From Streptomyces sp. CB02261 (lineage in GTDB: Bacteria > Actinomycetota > Actinomycetes > Streptomycetales > Streptomycetaceae), in the NCBI RefSeq assembly GCF_001905665.1, contig NZ_LIVX01000003.1, positions 319,478-383,477 of the forward strand: a DNA stretch of 64,000 nt. Direction: 5' to 3'. The translations under genes and the position numbers were made by a program. This document shows, piece after piece, positions 31,953-42,779 of the stretch (position 1 is its first letter; each line of letters starts with the position of its first letter). The notes beneath the pieces are model-generated. The model had not been told where the DNA came from. It ran no database searches and saw only the letters and a program-made list of their open reading frames with translations.

Positions 31953-33008
31953 GTGCCGCGCTCATCTGAAACCCTCCCCTCGCCGGCCGCCCCGCCCGTC
32001 GGGGCCCTGCTGCGCCGCCACCGGCATGCCGGCGAACCCCTGTCCTGCGTGCCGGTCGCCGAGGGGCTCCTCAACCGGGGCTTCCGTCTTTCCACCACCC
32101 GCGGCACCTACTTCCTCAAGCAGCACCTGGACGCCCCCACCGCCGACCGCGCCACCATCGCCCGCCAGCACCGCGCCACCCAGCGGCTGCACGCCCTCGG
32201 CCTGCCCGTCGCCCCACCCCTGCCCGACGCCACCGGCCGCACGGTCGCCGTCATCGGCGGCCACTGCTACGCCCTGCACCCCTGGATCGACGGACGCCAC
32301 CGCGACGGCACGCAGCTCACCGCCGGCTGCTCCCGGCGCCTCGGCACCCTCCTCGGGCAGGTCCACACCGCCCTCGACCGGGTGATGGAGCCCCCGGCCG
32401 GCGGACCGGCCGGGGCGCCCGGGGCCGCGGGCGACGGGTGCGCGAGCGCCGACCTCCAGGACACCTTCCGCGCCATCGACGAACTGATCCGCCTCGCCCG
32501 CGCGCACCGCCCCCGCGACAGCTTCGACGCGCTCGCCGAGCACCGGCTCAGGGAGCGGCGCCGGCTCCTCGCCCAGCACGCCCACCACCGCCCGCCGCCC
32601 GCCGAGGCCGCCGGCTGGGTGCACGGCGACTTCCACCCGCTGAACCTGCTCTACCGGGGCGCGGAGCCCGCCGCGATCGTCGACTGGGACCGGCTCGCGG
32701 TCCGGCCCAGGGCCGAGGAGGCGGTCAGGGCCGCCGCCATCTTCTTCGTACGGCCGGGCGGAGAGCTGGCCCTGGAGAAGGTGCGGGCGTACGCGCGCGC
32801 GTACCGCCGGGCGGCGGGCGCCGACCGGGCCGAGCTGGCGGCCGCGGCGCACCGGGTGTGGTGGGAGCGGCTCAACGACTTCTGGACCCTGCGCTGGCGC
32901 TACCAGCTGCACGACCGAAGGGCCGACCCGCAGTTTCCCGCGGTGTCGGCCCTGGCGGTCTGGTGGACGCGTGAGTACGCGGCGGTCCGGGACGCCTTCA
33001 CGGCGTGA
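31953..33008 (+). CDS. Aminoglycoside phosphotransferase-family kinase
   Basis: The 351-residue protein has the APH/choline-kinase fold. The ATP-lid and Lys motif are in TYFLKQHLDAP, the catalytic loop is GWVHGDFHPLNLLY (Asp plus Asn) and the metal-binding motif is AIVDWDR. Such enzymes phosphorylate aminoglycosides, homoserine or other small hydroxylated compounds. Nothing identifies this substrate, and antibiotic resistance should not be assumed. The GTG start at 31953 lies 15 bases after the flavin-protein gene, so both may be in one transcript. Confidence 0.8.
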   Translation: MPRSSETLPSPAAPPVGALLRRHRHAGEPLSCVPVAEGLLNRGFRLSTTRGTYFLKQHLDAPTADRATIARQHRATQRLHALGLPVAPPLPDATGRTVAVIGGHCYALHPWIDGRHRDGTQLTAGCSRRLGTLLGQVHTALDRVMEPPAGGPAGAPGAAGDGCASADLQDTFRAIDELIRLARAHRPRDSFDALAEHRLRERRRLLAQHAHHRPPPAEAAGWVHGDFHPLNLLYRGAEPAAIVDWDRLAVRPRAEEAVRAAAIFFVRPGGELALEKVRAYARAYRRAAGADRAELAAAAHRVWWERLNDFWTLRWRYQLHDRRADPQFPAVSALAVWWTREYAAVRDAFTA

Positions 33009-33123
33009 CCGGACGCGCCGTCCTCGACCCCCGCTGACGCCGGTCGGCGTCGGTCAGGTGGTGCCGGTCGGTCAGCCGGTGCCGGTCAGCCGAGGCCACG
33101 TGGCGTCGGTCACGCGGCGTCGG

Positions 33124-34755
<1,632 letters not shown>

Positions 34756-34937
34756 CAGTCCTCGCCGTCGTCTGTCGTGCCGTGTCCAGTCGTCACGCTA
34801 CAGGCTCCGTACGACATCACGGTCCGAGATGGACCGGCCATCCAACCCCGTGGACGTACACCTGTGCAAATTCGGCGCTTTCCTCCGCCGCTTCGGAAAC
34901 GGTTCCTGTGCGGAGGGTCACGGAACGGGCACCCGGC

Positions 34938-34965
34938 TTGACGTGTCACTGCCCTCGGGCAGACT
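34938..34965 (+). promoter_or_regulatory. Promoter of the PASTA-kinase gene
   Basis: TTGACG (34938-34943) and CAGACT (34960-34965) are separated by 16 bp and lie 53 bp before the ATG. GGGGGAAG provides the ribosome binding site. Confidence 0.6.
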
Positions 34966-35017
34966 TGGCCAGGAAAATCCGGATCGACGCCGCACGCGCG
35001 CGTAGGGGGAAGCACAG

Positions 35018-36661
35018 ATGAGCCAGGACGGCGGACAGGGCCGCTATGCGGGCGGTTCGGTCGCGGGCGGCCGGTACCAGCTGCGCGACCTTCTCGGCGA
35101 GGGCGGCATGGCGTCGGTGTACCTGGCCTACGACAGCGCGCTCGACCGGCAGGTCGCCATCAAGACGCTGCACACCGAGCTGGGCCGGGAGCAGTCCTTC
35201 CGGGAGCGGTTCCGGCGCGAGGCGCAGGCGGTCGCGAAGCTGTCGCACACCAACATCGTCTCGGTCTTCGACACCGGCGAGGACACCCTCGACGGCGCCG
35301 TCATGCCGTACATCGTCATGGAGTACGTGGAGGGGCAGCCGCTCGGCTCGGTCCTCGCCTCGGACATCCGGCAGTACGGCGCGATGCCGGCCGACAAGGC
35401 GCTGCAGGTCACGGCCGACGTGCTCGCGGCCCTCGAGGTCAGCCACGAGATGGGCCTGGTCCACCGCGACATCAAGCCCGGCAACGTGATGACGACCAAG
35501 CGCGGCGTGGTCAAGGTCATGGACTTCGGCATCGCGCGGGCCATGCAGTCCGGCGTCACGTCGATGACGCAGACCGGCATGGTCGTCGGCACCCCGCAGT
35601 ACCTCTCCCCCGAGCAGGCCCTCGGCCGCGCGGTGGACGCCCGCTCCGACCTCTACTCGGTCGGCATCATGCTCTTCCAGCTCCTCACCGGCCGTCTTCC
35701 CTTCGACGCCGACTCCCCGCTGGCCATCGCGTACGCGCACGTGCAGGAGGAGCCGGTCGCCCCGTCCACCGTCAACCGGGCGGTGACGCCGGCGATGGAC
35801 GCGCTCGTCGCCCGCGCGCTGCGAAAGAACCCGAACGAGCGGTTCCCGAGCGCGGCGGCGATGCGCGACGAGTGCCTCCGGGTGCTCGGAGCCGGTCAGA
35901 CCGGTGCCCCGGTGATCGTCCAGGGCGGCGGCCCGGTCAGCAGCGGCGCGGGCGTCGGCTCGGCGGTCTTCCCGCCCGTCGGCCAGACCCCGCCGCCGAC
36001 CCCGCACGGCGTGCAGCAGCCCTACCAGCCCGGCCCGTACGGCCCGGCGACCCCCGCGCCCGCCCCTTCGTACGGCTACCCGCAGCAGGCGCCGACGCCC
36101 GCGCCGATGCAGTACCGGACCCCGTCCCCGGGCCCGGCGTCGTACCAGCCCTCCGGCCCCGCGACGTACGCCCCGCCGCACACGCCCGCGCCCTCGCGCG
36201 GCGGCTCCCGGCGGAGCACGCCGGTGCTCGTGGGCGCGGTCGTCGCGGCCCTGCTCGCGGTGGGCGGCCTGGTCGTGGCGTTCAACCAGAAGGACAAGGA
36301 CCCGGGCACGGAGGCGGGCGGCACCGGCGGCACGGAGACGCAGCAGGGCCAGACCGTGGCCCCGGGCCACAAGGGTCCCGACCTGACCAAGACGATCGAC
36401 CCGAAGAAGTGCTCCCAGCCGACGGAGTCGAACGACGACCCGGAGAAGTTCGAGGTCCCGAACTTCACCTACAAGAACATCCAGTCGGTGAAGGCCTGCG
36501 TCCAGGCGGCCGGGTGGAAGATCATGACCCAGACCCCGGTGGACGAGTCGACGTACGGCCAGGGCACGGTCCTGGAGCAGTACCCGCCGGCCGGTGAGGA
36601 CATCACCGCAGGGGACGCCGAGTTCACCCTCAAGATCTCGACGGGCAACCCTCCGCAGTAG
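35018..36661 (+). CDS. Ser/Thr protein kinase with PASTA domain
   Basis: The 547-residue protein has a Hanks-type kinase domain (about 20-285: GEGGMASVYLAY, VAIKTL, LVHRDIKPGNV, DFGIA). A Pro/Tyr/Gln-rich juxtamembrane region (about 310-395) and one transmembrane helix (PVLVGAVVAALLAVGGLVVAF) follow. Outside the membrane is one PASTA-like domain (about 475-545, FEVPNFTYKNIQSVKACVQAAGW). PASTA domains bind cell-wall fragments, so this kinase may couple wall state to intracellular phosphorylation. A promoter is visible at 34938-34965. The divergent kinase lacks PASTA. Confidence 0.92.
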   Translation: MSQDGGQGRYAGGSVAGGRYQLRDLLGEGGMASVYLAYDSALDRQVAIKTLHTELGREQSFRERFRREAQAVAKLSHTNIVSVFDTGEDTLDGAVMPYIVMEYVEGQPLGSVLASDIRQYGAMPADKALQVTADVLAALEVSHEMGLVHRDIKPGNVMTTKRGVVKVMDFGIARAMQSGVTSMTQTGMVVGTPQYLSPEQALGRAVDARSDLYSVGIMLFQLLTGRLPFDADSPLAIAYAHVQEEPVAPSTVNRAVTPAMDALVARALRKNPNERFPSAAAMRDECLRVLGAGQTGAPVIVQGGGPVSSGAGVGSAVFPPVGQTPPPTPHGVQQPYQPGPYGPATPAPAPSYGYPQQAPTPAPMQYRTPSPGPASYQPSGPATYAPPHTPAPSRGGSRRSTPVLVGAVVAALLAVGGLVVAFNQKDKDPGTEAGGTGGTETQQGQTVAPGHKGPDLTKTIDPKKCSQPTESNDDPEKFEVPNFTYKNIQSVKACVQAAGWKIMTQTPVDESTYGQGTVLEQYPPAGEDITAGDAEFTLKISTGNPPQ

Positions 36662-36781
36662 TCCCGCCGGCCGCCCGACCCCCCGTTACACCCACTGACC
36701 CCGTCCCGGATGCCGGAAACGTCCCGTCATGTGACGCTGAGTCGACGATCTCGGCTGCTCGGTACGGGAGGGGGTCACCCG

Positions 36782-37618
36782 GTGACTCCAGCACTCCGCA
36801 GGGCACGCGCGCGGGCTCTCGGCCCCGCGCTCACCTGCGTGTTCACCTGCGCGTGCATCCTGTACGCCGCGCCCCTCGGGTACGGACAGGGCCTGGCGTA
36901 CCGGGTGGAGGCGCCCGGCGCGCCCGTGGGCACCACGGCTCCGCCGCCCGCGACCGGCACCAGTCCCGCACCGTCGGCGACCTCGGCCTCCCCTCCGGCC
37001 TCGGCGTCGAGCTCCTCCGCCGCCGCGCCGTCCACGACCGCCACACCCACCCGCCCCTCCGGCGGGACCGGGTCCGCCACGGGACCCGGCTGGGGCTCCG
37101 GTCCCGGTCCGGGTTCGGGTCCCCGCCCCGGCTCCGGGTCGGGCTCCGCCTCCGTCGCGCCCGGGCGGCCCGGGAGCGCCGGTACGCCTCCGCCCCCCGC
37201 GCCCGCGCCGACCGGCACCGGGGCGCCCCGCCCGTCCGCGTCCAGCGCCGAGCCCAGCGACGCCCCCGCCCCCAGCGGCTCCGCCTCCCTGGCGGGCCGG
37301 CCCGCCGGCGAGGGGCGGCCCCGGCCCGGGCGCTCCGTGCCGCCCAGCACCCCGGAGCCGGACGACTCCCGTACCGAAACGGCAACAGACCCGGACGCCG
37401 CCGAGGCCGAGGAGGGGGAGGCCGAAGCGGTACGTGAGGAGGACCCCCTCCTGACGGAGGTGGCGCCCGCGAGCCGGCCCGCCGCCGCGCCGCGCGGGGC
37501 CTCCGAAGCCGCCCCCGCCCTCGTCGACCAGCGGATTCCCGTCCTCACGCTGGGCGTCGGGCTGGCCCTGATGGGGCTCGGCATCGGCTTTCTCGGGGTG
37601 CGGATGCGCCGCCGCTGA
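36782..37618 (+). CDS. Pro/Ser/Gly-rich membrane-anchored protein
   Basis: The 278-residue protein has a basic N-terminus, a signal-like hydrophobic segment (about 14-33, ALTCVFTCACILYAAPLGYG), about 200 residues of Ser/Pro/Ala/Gly low-complexity sequence and a C-terminal transmembrane helix (PVLTLGVGLALMGLGIGFLGV) ending MRRR. The GTG at 36782 has GGGAGGGGG upstream. There is no recognised domain or sortase signal. It is probably an exposed envelope protein. It follows the PASTA-kinase gene by 120 bp and could be a substrate or partner, but nothing in the sequence proves this. Confidence 0.65.
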   Translation: MTPALRRARARALGPALTCVFTCACILYAAPLGYGQGLAYRVEAPGAPVGTTAPPPATGTSPAPSATSASPPASASSSSAAAPSTTATPTRPSGGTGSATGPGWGSGPGPGSGPRPGSGSGSASVAPGRPGSAGTPPPPAPAPTGTGAPRPSASSAEPSDAPAPSGSASLAGRPAGEGRPRPGRSVPPSTPEPDDSRTETATDPDAAEAEEGEAEAVREEDPLLTEVAPASRPAAAPRGASEAAPALVDQRIPVLTLGVGLALMGLGIGFLGVRMRRR

Positions 37619-37676
37619 GCCTCCCCGACGGCCCCGTCCCCCTTGAGGCGGACCGACCGCTTCCATCTCAGGTCGG

Positions 37677-37716
37677 TTGTCCGCGACGGCATACCCGGTA
37701 TACATACTGAGTATGT
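37677..37716 (+). promoter_or_regulatory. padR promoter and autoregulatory operator (leaderless transcript)
   Basis: TTGTCC (37677-37682) and TATACA (37699-37704) have a 16 bp spacer, which places the transcription start at or within 1-2 bases of the ATG (37713). No ribosome binding site is present. ACATACT-G-AGTATGT (37702-37716), a perfect palindrome, overlaps the -10 and the start codon and fits a PadR-family operator. Confidence 0.75.
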
Positions 37717-38372
37717 CGATCCGTCACGGGCTTCTCGCCCTCCTCGAACGCGGCCCTCGGTACGGCTCCCAGCTCCGTACGGAGTTCGAGTCGCGCACCG
37801 GCTCCACCTGGCCGCTCAACGTCGGCCAGGTCTACACGACCCTCAGCCGGCTGGAGCGCGACGGCATGGTCGCCCAGGGCGGCGAGGACGCGGCCGGACA
37901 CACGCTCTACACGATCACCGACAGCGGCCGCGCCGAGCTCAGGACCTGGTTCGAGAACCCGGTGGACCGCACCAGCCCCGCCCGGGACGAGCTGGCCATC
38001 AAGCTCGCCATGGCCGTGGGCGCCCCCGGCGTCGACATCCGCGACGTCATCCAGTCCCAGCGCCGGCACACCGTGAAGGCGATGCAGGACTACACCCGCC
38101 TCAAGGCCCAGGCCCTCGCCGCCGTCGAGAGCAGCGCCGCCCGCGAGCGGGACGACGTGGCCTGGCTGCTCGTCCTGGAGCAGCTGATCTTCCAGACCGA
38201 GGCCGAGGCGCGCTGGCTGGACCACTGCGAGTCCCGGCTGATCCGTCTGTCGGCGACGGCCGCGAACGCTCCTGCCGCACCCGCCGCCCGGCCGGGCACC
38301 GAAGAAGCCGCACCCGCCGCCCGGCCGGCCGCGCCCGCTCCGGACGCGCCGCCCGTGGCCGGGGCGCGCTGA
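37713..38372 (+). CDS. PadR-family transcriptional regulator
   Basis: The 219-residue protein has an N-terminal winged helix (1-85: ILALLERGPRYGSQL-type start, VYTTLSRLERDGMV recognition region, then the wing) and a helical C-terminal dimerisation domain (about 95-185). A ~30-residue Ala/Pro tail follows. PadR proteins usually repress an adjacent exporter and their own gene. The ABC exporter genes begin 101 bp downstream and are the likely target. The perfect palindrome over its own start codon indicates autoregulation. The tail is unusual for the family. Confidence 0.92.
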   Translation: MSIRHGLLALLERGPRYGSQLRTEFESRTGSTWPLNVGQVYTTLSRLERDGMVAQGGEDAAGHTLYTITDSGRAELRTWFENPVDRTSPARDELAIKLAMAVGAPGVDIRDVIQSQRRHTVKAMQDYTRLKAQALAAVESSAARERDDVAWLLVLEQLIFQTEAEARWLDHCESRLIRLSATAANAPAAPAARPGTEEAAPAARPAAPAPDAPPVAGAR

Positions 38373-38433
38373 CCGGAGACCCGCGCCCCACCCCGTAGCA
38401 CCGACGCACGACCTTTCCACCGCTCGTTCCCGT

Positions 38434-38455
38434 ACCCCGCCGATCGCCGGGTACG
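38434..38455. promoter_or_regulatory. Inverted repeat upstream of the ABC genes
   Basis: GTACCC and GGGTAC flank CGCCGATCGC-type sequence about 20-40 bp before the ATPase start codon. It could be a second operator for the exporter genes; it differs from the PadR palindrome at 37702. Confidence 0.35.
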
Positions 38456-38473
38456 TCCAAGGGGGGACCCCTC

Positions 38474-39208
38474 ATGTCCGCACAGCAGCCCGTGCTGCAA
38501 CTCCAGAACCTGACCCGCGTCCATGGCGCGGGCGCCACCGAGGTGCATGCCCTGCGCGGCATCGACCTCGCCGTGTACCCCGGCGAACTCGTCGCCGTCA
38601 TGGGCCCGTCCGGCTCCGGCAAGTCCACGCTCCTGACCATCGCGGGCGGCCTCGACACCGCCACCTCGGGCCGCGTGATCGTCGAGGACACCGACATCAC
38701 CACCGCCGGCGTCAAGGAACTGGCGGCCCTGCGCCGCCGCAGCATCGGCTACGTCTTCCAGGACTACAACCTCATCCCGGCGCTCACCGCCGCCGAGAAC
38801 GTGGCCCTGCCCCGCGAGTTGGACGGGACCTCCGCCCGCAAGGCGCGCGTCGAGGCCCTCAGCGCGCTGGAGGAGATGGGGCTCGGTCACCTCGCCGACC
38901 GCTTCCCCGACGAGATGTCCGGCGGCCAGCAGCAGCGTGTCGCCATCGCCCGCGCCCTCGTCGGCGACCGCCGGCTCGTCCTCGCCGACGAGCCGACCGG
39001 TGCCCTCGACTCCGAGACCGGCGAGTCCGTGCTCGCCCTCCTCCGCAGCCGCTGCGACGCGGGAGCCGCCGGCGTCCTCGTCACCCACGAGCCGCGGTTC
39101 GCCGCCTGGGCCGACCGCGTCGTGTTCCTCCGGGACGGCGCCATCGTCGACCAGACCGTGCGCAGCGAGGCCGACTCCCTGCTGTCGGGACAGGTGGCCG
39201 AGGCGTGA
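38474..39208 (+). CDS. ABC transporter ATP-binding protein (MacB/LolD type)
   Basis: The 244-residue protein has Walker A GPSGSGKST (about 45), Q-loop YVFQDYN, signature MSGGQQQR and Walker B RLVLADEP, with the long-loop layout of the MacB/LolD/BceA group. It energises the large FtsX-type permease encoded next. Start is the ATG at 38474 after a GGGGGG-rich leader. Such pairs export peptides or antibiotics or sense envelope stress. Regulation is probably by the upstream PadR protein. Confidence 0.93.
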   Translation: MSAQQPVLQLQNLTRVHGAGATEVHALRGIDLAVYPGELVAVMGPSGSGKSTLLTIAGGLDTATSGRVIVEDTDITTAGVKELAALRRRSIGYVFQDYNLIPALTAAENVALPRELDGTSARKARVEALSALEEMGLGHLADRFPDEMSGGQQQRVAIARALVGDRRLVLADEPTGALDSETGESVLALLRSRCDAGAAGVLVTHEPRFAAWADRVVFLRDGAIVDQTVRSEADSLLSGQVAEA

Positions 39209-42072
39209 AGACCTGGTTCCACTCCTGGCGGGCCGCGATCCGCATCGCCCGTCGCGACGCCTGGCGTTCCAAGGGCCGCAGCGCCCTCGTCCTGGCCATG
39301 ATCGCCCTGCCGATCCTGGGCGTCAGCGCCCTCGATCTGACCTACCGCAGTTCCGAACTGTCCCCCGCCGAACAGGCCTCGCGGTCGATGGGCACGGCCG
39401 ACGCGATATTCCGGGACGCCCAGGTCGAGGGGGTCCCGATCTACCAGGACCCGACCGGCGAGATGCACACGCCGGTCAAGGAGTACAAGGACCAGCCGTG
39501 GCCGAACGGTCCGACCGATGTCACCAAGACCTTCCCGGCGGGTTCCACGGTCCTCACGGACAGCTCCGGCTCGGCCAAGCTGACCACGTCGCACGGTCTG
39601 CTCACGGCCGACGTGCGTGAGCTGAAGGCGTCCGATCCGATGGCCCGGGGCATCACGACCCTCCTGTCGGGGCGCTTCCCGGAGAAGAGCGACGAGGTCA
39701 TGGCGACCTCGCACTTCCTGGAGAGCAGCGGTCTGTCGGTCGGCTCGACCCTTTCCGCCCGCAACTTCGACCGTCCGTATCGGATCGTCGGCTCCTACGA
39801 ACTTCCGGACACGCTCGCCGCGGACCAGGTCACCGCGCTGCCCGGGGCCTTCCTCGCCCCGTACGGCAAGGCGGTCGAGAAGGCCGGACTGAGCGCCCCC
39901 GAGCTCGTCACCACCTATCTGGTGGGCAAGCCCGGTGGTTTCACGTGGAACATGGTCAAGGAGATCAACGCCAAGGGCGTGGCCGTCACCTCGCGCGCCG
40001 TCCTCCTCGCCCCGCCCGCCCGTGCCGACGTGCCGCTCTACCAGAAGGACAGCTGGGGCCCGTACGAGTCGAGCCCGGCGGCCGACGCCGCCGAACTCGC
40101 CGCCATCGGCACCGTCGTCGGCCTGGCGATGCTGGAGATCTGCCTGCTCGCGGGACCGGCCTTCGCGGTCGGCGCACGCCGCTCCCGCCGCCAGCTCGGT
40201 CTCGTCGGGGCGAACGGCGGTGCCCGCAGCCACATCCGGGCCATCGTCCTCAGCGGCGGCCTGGTCATCGGTGTCGCCGCGGCCGTCGTCGGCACCGTCC
40301 TCGCCGTGATCCTCACCCTCGCGCTCCAGCCGGTCCTCGAAGACACCATGAACCAGCGGTTCGGCGCCTTCGACATCCGGCCGCTCGAACTCCTCGGTAT
40401 CGCGCTGCTCGCCGTTCTGACCGGTCTGCTCGCAGCGATCGTGCCGGCCGTCACCGCTTCCCGGCAGACCGTCCTCGCCTCGCTCACCGGCCGTCGCGGC
40501 GTCCGCCGCAGCAGCCGGGTGCTGCCGGTGATCGGCCTCGTGGCCGTCCTGCTCGGCGGCGCGATCGCCCTGTTCGGCTCCATGGTCTCCGAGCAGTTCA
40601 TCGTCGTGGCGGCCGGCTCGGCGCTCGCCGAGCTGGGTGTCGTCGCCCTGACCCCGGCCCTGGTGGGCCTGTTCGGGCGGACCGGGCGGTGGCTGCCGCT
40701 GTCGCCGCGGCTCGCGCTGCGGGACGCCGTCCGCAACCGGGGGCGCACGGCTCCCGCCGTCGCCGCCGTCCTCGCCGCCGTCGCGGGCACGGTCGCCGTC
40801 TCCACCTTCATGGCCAGCACCGAGGCCCAGAAGAGGGCCGGCTACGAGGCCCGGCTGCCGCACGGCGCGGTCTCCGCCTTCGTCCTGGAAGAAGGCGGCC
40901 GGGACGTCCCGGCGGTCCGCGAGGCCGTCCAGCGCTACCTGCCGGTGGACGTCCGGGCCGACGTCGAGCGGGTCTCGGTCGGCAAGCCCGGCTGTTCCCC
41001 CTGGGGCGGCGGAGCGGGCTGCGGCCGCTACGAGGTCGTGATCCCCCCGGCGAACGAGTGCCCGCTGTACGCCGCGCTCCCCGACGGCAGCGACCCCAGC
41101 GAGAAGTACACCCCCGATCAGCGCCGCAAGATGATCACCGAGGACTGGCGGTGCGGCACCTACGACGGCGGCGGCTGGGTCTCGGTGGACGGCGGGCTCC
41201 TCGTCGGTGACGCCAAGGTCCTCCAGGTCCTCGGTGTCGACGACCCGGGCGCCGTGAAGGCCCTCGCCGACGGCAAGATCGTCAGCTTCTCCCGTACGGA
41301 GATCGACAGGAACGGCACCATCGGGATCAAGCAGATCACCGACCTCGCCGCCGCCGACAGGGCCTCCGAGCAGGGCCGTCCCGCGCCCGGGAAGATCAGC
41401 TCCGTCCCCGCCTACCTGGTGCCGAAGGGCCAGAAGTCCTACGGCGTCCACGCGCTGATGACCCCGGCCACCGCCAAGGCCGCCGGACTCACCACCCTGC
41501 CCGCGGGCTCGTACTTCAGCACCGAGCGGATGCCGGACAGCGAGCAGCGCCAGAAGCTCGACGCCGAACTCGCCAAGCTCGGCAGCGACGTCGACCTGCA
41601 CGTGGAGGAAGGTTTCGTCAACAACGACAGCCTCTTCCTGCTCGCCCTGGCGATCTTCGCCGGCCTCGTCACCATCGGTGCCGCCGGCATCGCCACCGGC
41701 CTCGCCCAGGCCGACGCCGAGGCCGACCTGAAGACGCTCGCCGCCGTCGGCGCCCCGCCCCGGGTCCGCCGCACGCTCAGCGGCTTCCAGTGCGGAGTCG
41801 TCGCCGCGATGGGTGTGATCCTCGGATCGGCCGCCGGACTCCTCCCGGCGCTGGGCCTCCGCCTCACCGAGGAACGCGAACAGCTCCGCTACTACGAGGA
41901 AGCGCTCCGCCAGGGCTGGGACAACGGCATGGCGGGCCCGCCGTCCGTGCCGATCGTCATCCCCTGGGAGACCCTCGCCGGCCTGCTCGTCGCCGTACCC
42001 CTGGGTGCCGCGCTGCTCGCCGCCCTGGTGACCCGCTCGCGCGGCGCACTGGCCCGGCGCGAGGCGACCTGA
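39205..42072 (+). CDS. Large FtsX/MacB-type ABC transporter permease
   Basis: The 955-residue protein has an N-terminal transmembrane helix (about 25-45), a large extracytoplasmic domain and two FtsX permease modules. The first module (about 300-500) runs from GLAMLEICLLAGPAFAVGARRS onward; the second (about 800-945) begins LFLLALAIFAGLVTIGAAG. Its GTG overlaps the ATPase stop (GTGA), giving coupled translation. It probably exports a peptide or drug or acts as a mechanotransmitter. A long perfect hairpin follows 20 bp after the stop. Confidence 0.9.
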   Translation: MKTWFHSWRAAIRIARRDAWRSKGRSALVLAMIALPILGVSALDLTYRSSELSPAEQASRSMGTADAIFRDAQVEGVPIYQDPTGEMHTPVKEYKDQPWPNGPTDVTKTFPAGSTVLTDSSGSAKLTTSHGLLTADVRELKASDPMARGITTLLSGRFPEKSDEVMATSHFLESSGLSVGSTLSARNFDRPYRIVGSYELPDTLAADQVTALPGAFLAPYGKAVEKAGLSAPELVTTYLVGKPGGFTWNMVKEINAKGVAVTSRAVLLAPPARADVPLYQKDSWGPYESSPAADAAELAAIGTVVGLAMLEICLLAGPAFAVGARRSRRQLGLVGANGGARSHIRAIVLSGGLVIGVAAAVVGTVLAVILTLALQPVLEDTMNQRFGAFDIRPLELLGIALLAVLTGLLAAIVPAVTASRQTVLASLTGRRGVRRSSRVLPVIGLVAVLLGGAIALFGSMVSEQFIVVAAGSALAELGVVALTPALVGLFGRTGRWLPLSPRLALRDAVRNRGRTAPAVAAVLAAVAGTVAVSTFMASTEAQKRAGYEARLPHGAVSAFVLEEGGRDVPAVREAVQRYLPVDVRADVERVSVGKPGCSPWGGGAGCGRYEVVIPPANECPLYAALPDGSDPSEKYTPDQRRKMITEDWRCGTYDGGGWVSVDGGLLVGDAKVLQVLGVDDPGAVKALADGKIVSFSRTEIDRNGTIGIKQITDLAAADRASEQGRPAPGKISSVPAYLVPKGQKSYGVHALMTPATAKAAGLTTLPAGSYFSTERMPDSEQRQKLDAELAKLGSDVDLHVEEGFVNNDSLFLLALAIFAGLVTIGAAGIATGLAQADAEADLKTLAAVGAPPRVRRTLSGFQCGVVAAMGVILGSAAGLLPALGLRLTEEREQLRYYEEALRQGWDNGMAGPPSVPIVIPWETLAGLLVAVPLGAALLAALVTRSRGALARREAT

Positions 42073-42091
42073 CGGTCTTCGTCACCGTCCT

Positions 42092-42132
42092 GTGCCCCTG
42101 TACGAGGGTGGATCACCCTCGTACAGGGGCAC
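42092..42132 (+). terminator. 18 bp perfect hairpin after the permease gene
   Basis: GTGCCCCTGTACGAGGGT and its exact complement flank the 5-base loop GGATC. No T-run follows. It lies 20 bp after the permease stop and 38 bp before the bpa start, so it probably separates the two transcripts. Confidence 0.75.
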
Positions 42133-42169
42133 ACCTCGTGGTGACGCATGTGTACGAGAGAATGGCGGC

Positions 42170-42718
42170 ATGGAGATGCCGAGGAATGACAGGTCGCAGG
42201 AGAGCCCCCAGGTCCTCATCGTGGGACAGGACGGGATGGCGCTCGGCGGCACTCAGGGCGACGACGAACCCCGCGAGGTCCCGGTGACGGAAATGGTCGA
42301 GCAGCCTGCGAAGGTCATGCGGATCGGCAGCATGATCAAGCAGCTCCTGGAGGAAGTACGCGCGGCACCTCTCGACGAGGCCAGCCGGGTGAGGCTCAAG
42401 GACATCCACGCCAGCTCCGTGAAGGAGCTGGAGGACGGACTCGCGCCGGAGCTGGTCGAGGAACTGGAGCGCCTCTCCCTGCCGTTCACGGACGAGGCGA
42501 TCCCCTCCGAGGCGGAGCTGCGCATCGCGCAGGCCCAGCTCGTGGGCTGGCTGGAGGGCCTCTTCCACGGCATCCAGACCGCGCTGTTCGCCCAGCAGAT
42601 GGCGGCCCGCGCGCAGCTGGAGCAGATGCGCAGGGCGCTGCCCCCGGGCGCCTCGCACGACGAGGACGACGACGACCGTGGCCCCGGCCACGCGGTCCGC
42701 TCGGGGCCGTACCTGTAG
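42170..42718 (+). CDS. bpa: Bacterial proteasome activator
   Basis: The 182-residue protein matches the Bpa/PafE family (DUF2587): a disordered N-terminal ~50 residues, a central helical-bundle core (about 50-155, IGSMIKQLLEEVRAAPLDEASRVRLKDIH and LVGWLEGLFHGIQTALFAQQM) and a short acidic tail ending GPYL. The tail corresponds to the C-terminal GQYL-type motif that docks into the 20S proteasome in mycobacteria. Bpa forms a ring that opens the proteasome gate without ATP to degrade unfolded proteins. The ATG at 42170 has GAGAG upstream; a second ATG lies at 42176. It is monocistronic between two hairpins. Confidence 0.9.
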   Translation: MEMPRNDRSQESPQVLIVGQDGMALGGTQGDDEPREVPVTEMVEQPAKVMRIGSMIKQLLEEVRAAPLDEASRVRLKDIHASSVKELEDGLAPELVEELERLSLPFTDEAIPSEAELRIAQAQLVGWLEGLFHGIQTALFAQQMAARAQLEQMRRALPPGASHDEDDDDRGPGHAVRSGPYL

Positions 42719-42733
42719 GACGTCCGGCACGAC

Positions 42734-42768
42734 GGGAGGGCCCGGCACACGGCGTGCCGGGCCCTCCC
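42734..42768. terminator. Bidirectional hairpin between bpa and the quinone oxidoreductase gene
   Basis: GGGAGGGCCCGGCAC and GTGCCGGGCCCTCCC form a perfect 15 bp stem with a 5-base loop between two convergent genes. There is no T-run. Confidence 0.85.
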
Positions 42769-42779
42769 GCGTGCGCGTG

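Noticed and set aside
31953..33008. Aminoglycoside resistance gene
   Set aside because: Only the general APH/choline-kinase fold is visible. Many such kinases act on metabolites, and no resistance context is present.
38887..41601. Long minus-strand ORF (904 codons) opposite the ABC permease gene
   Set aside because: Antisense shadow of the ftsX-type permease. It has no start signal and its composition is typical of a complementary frame.
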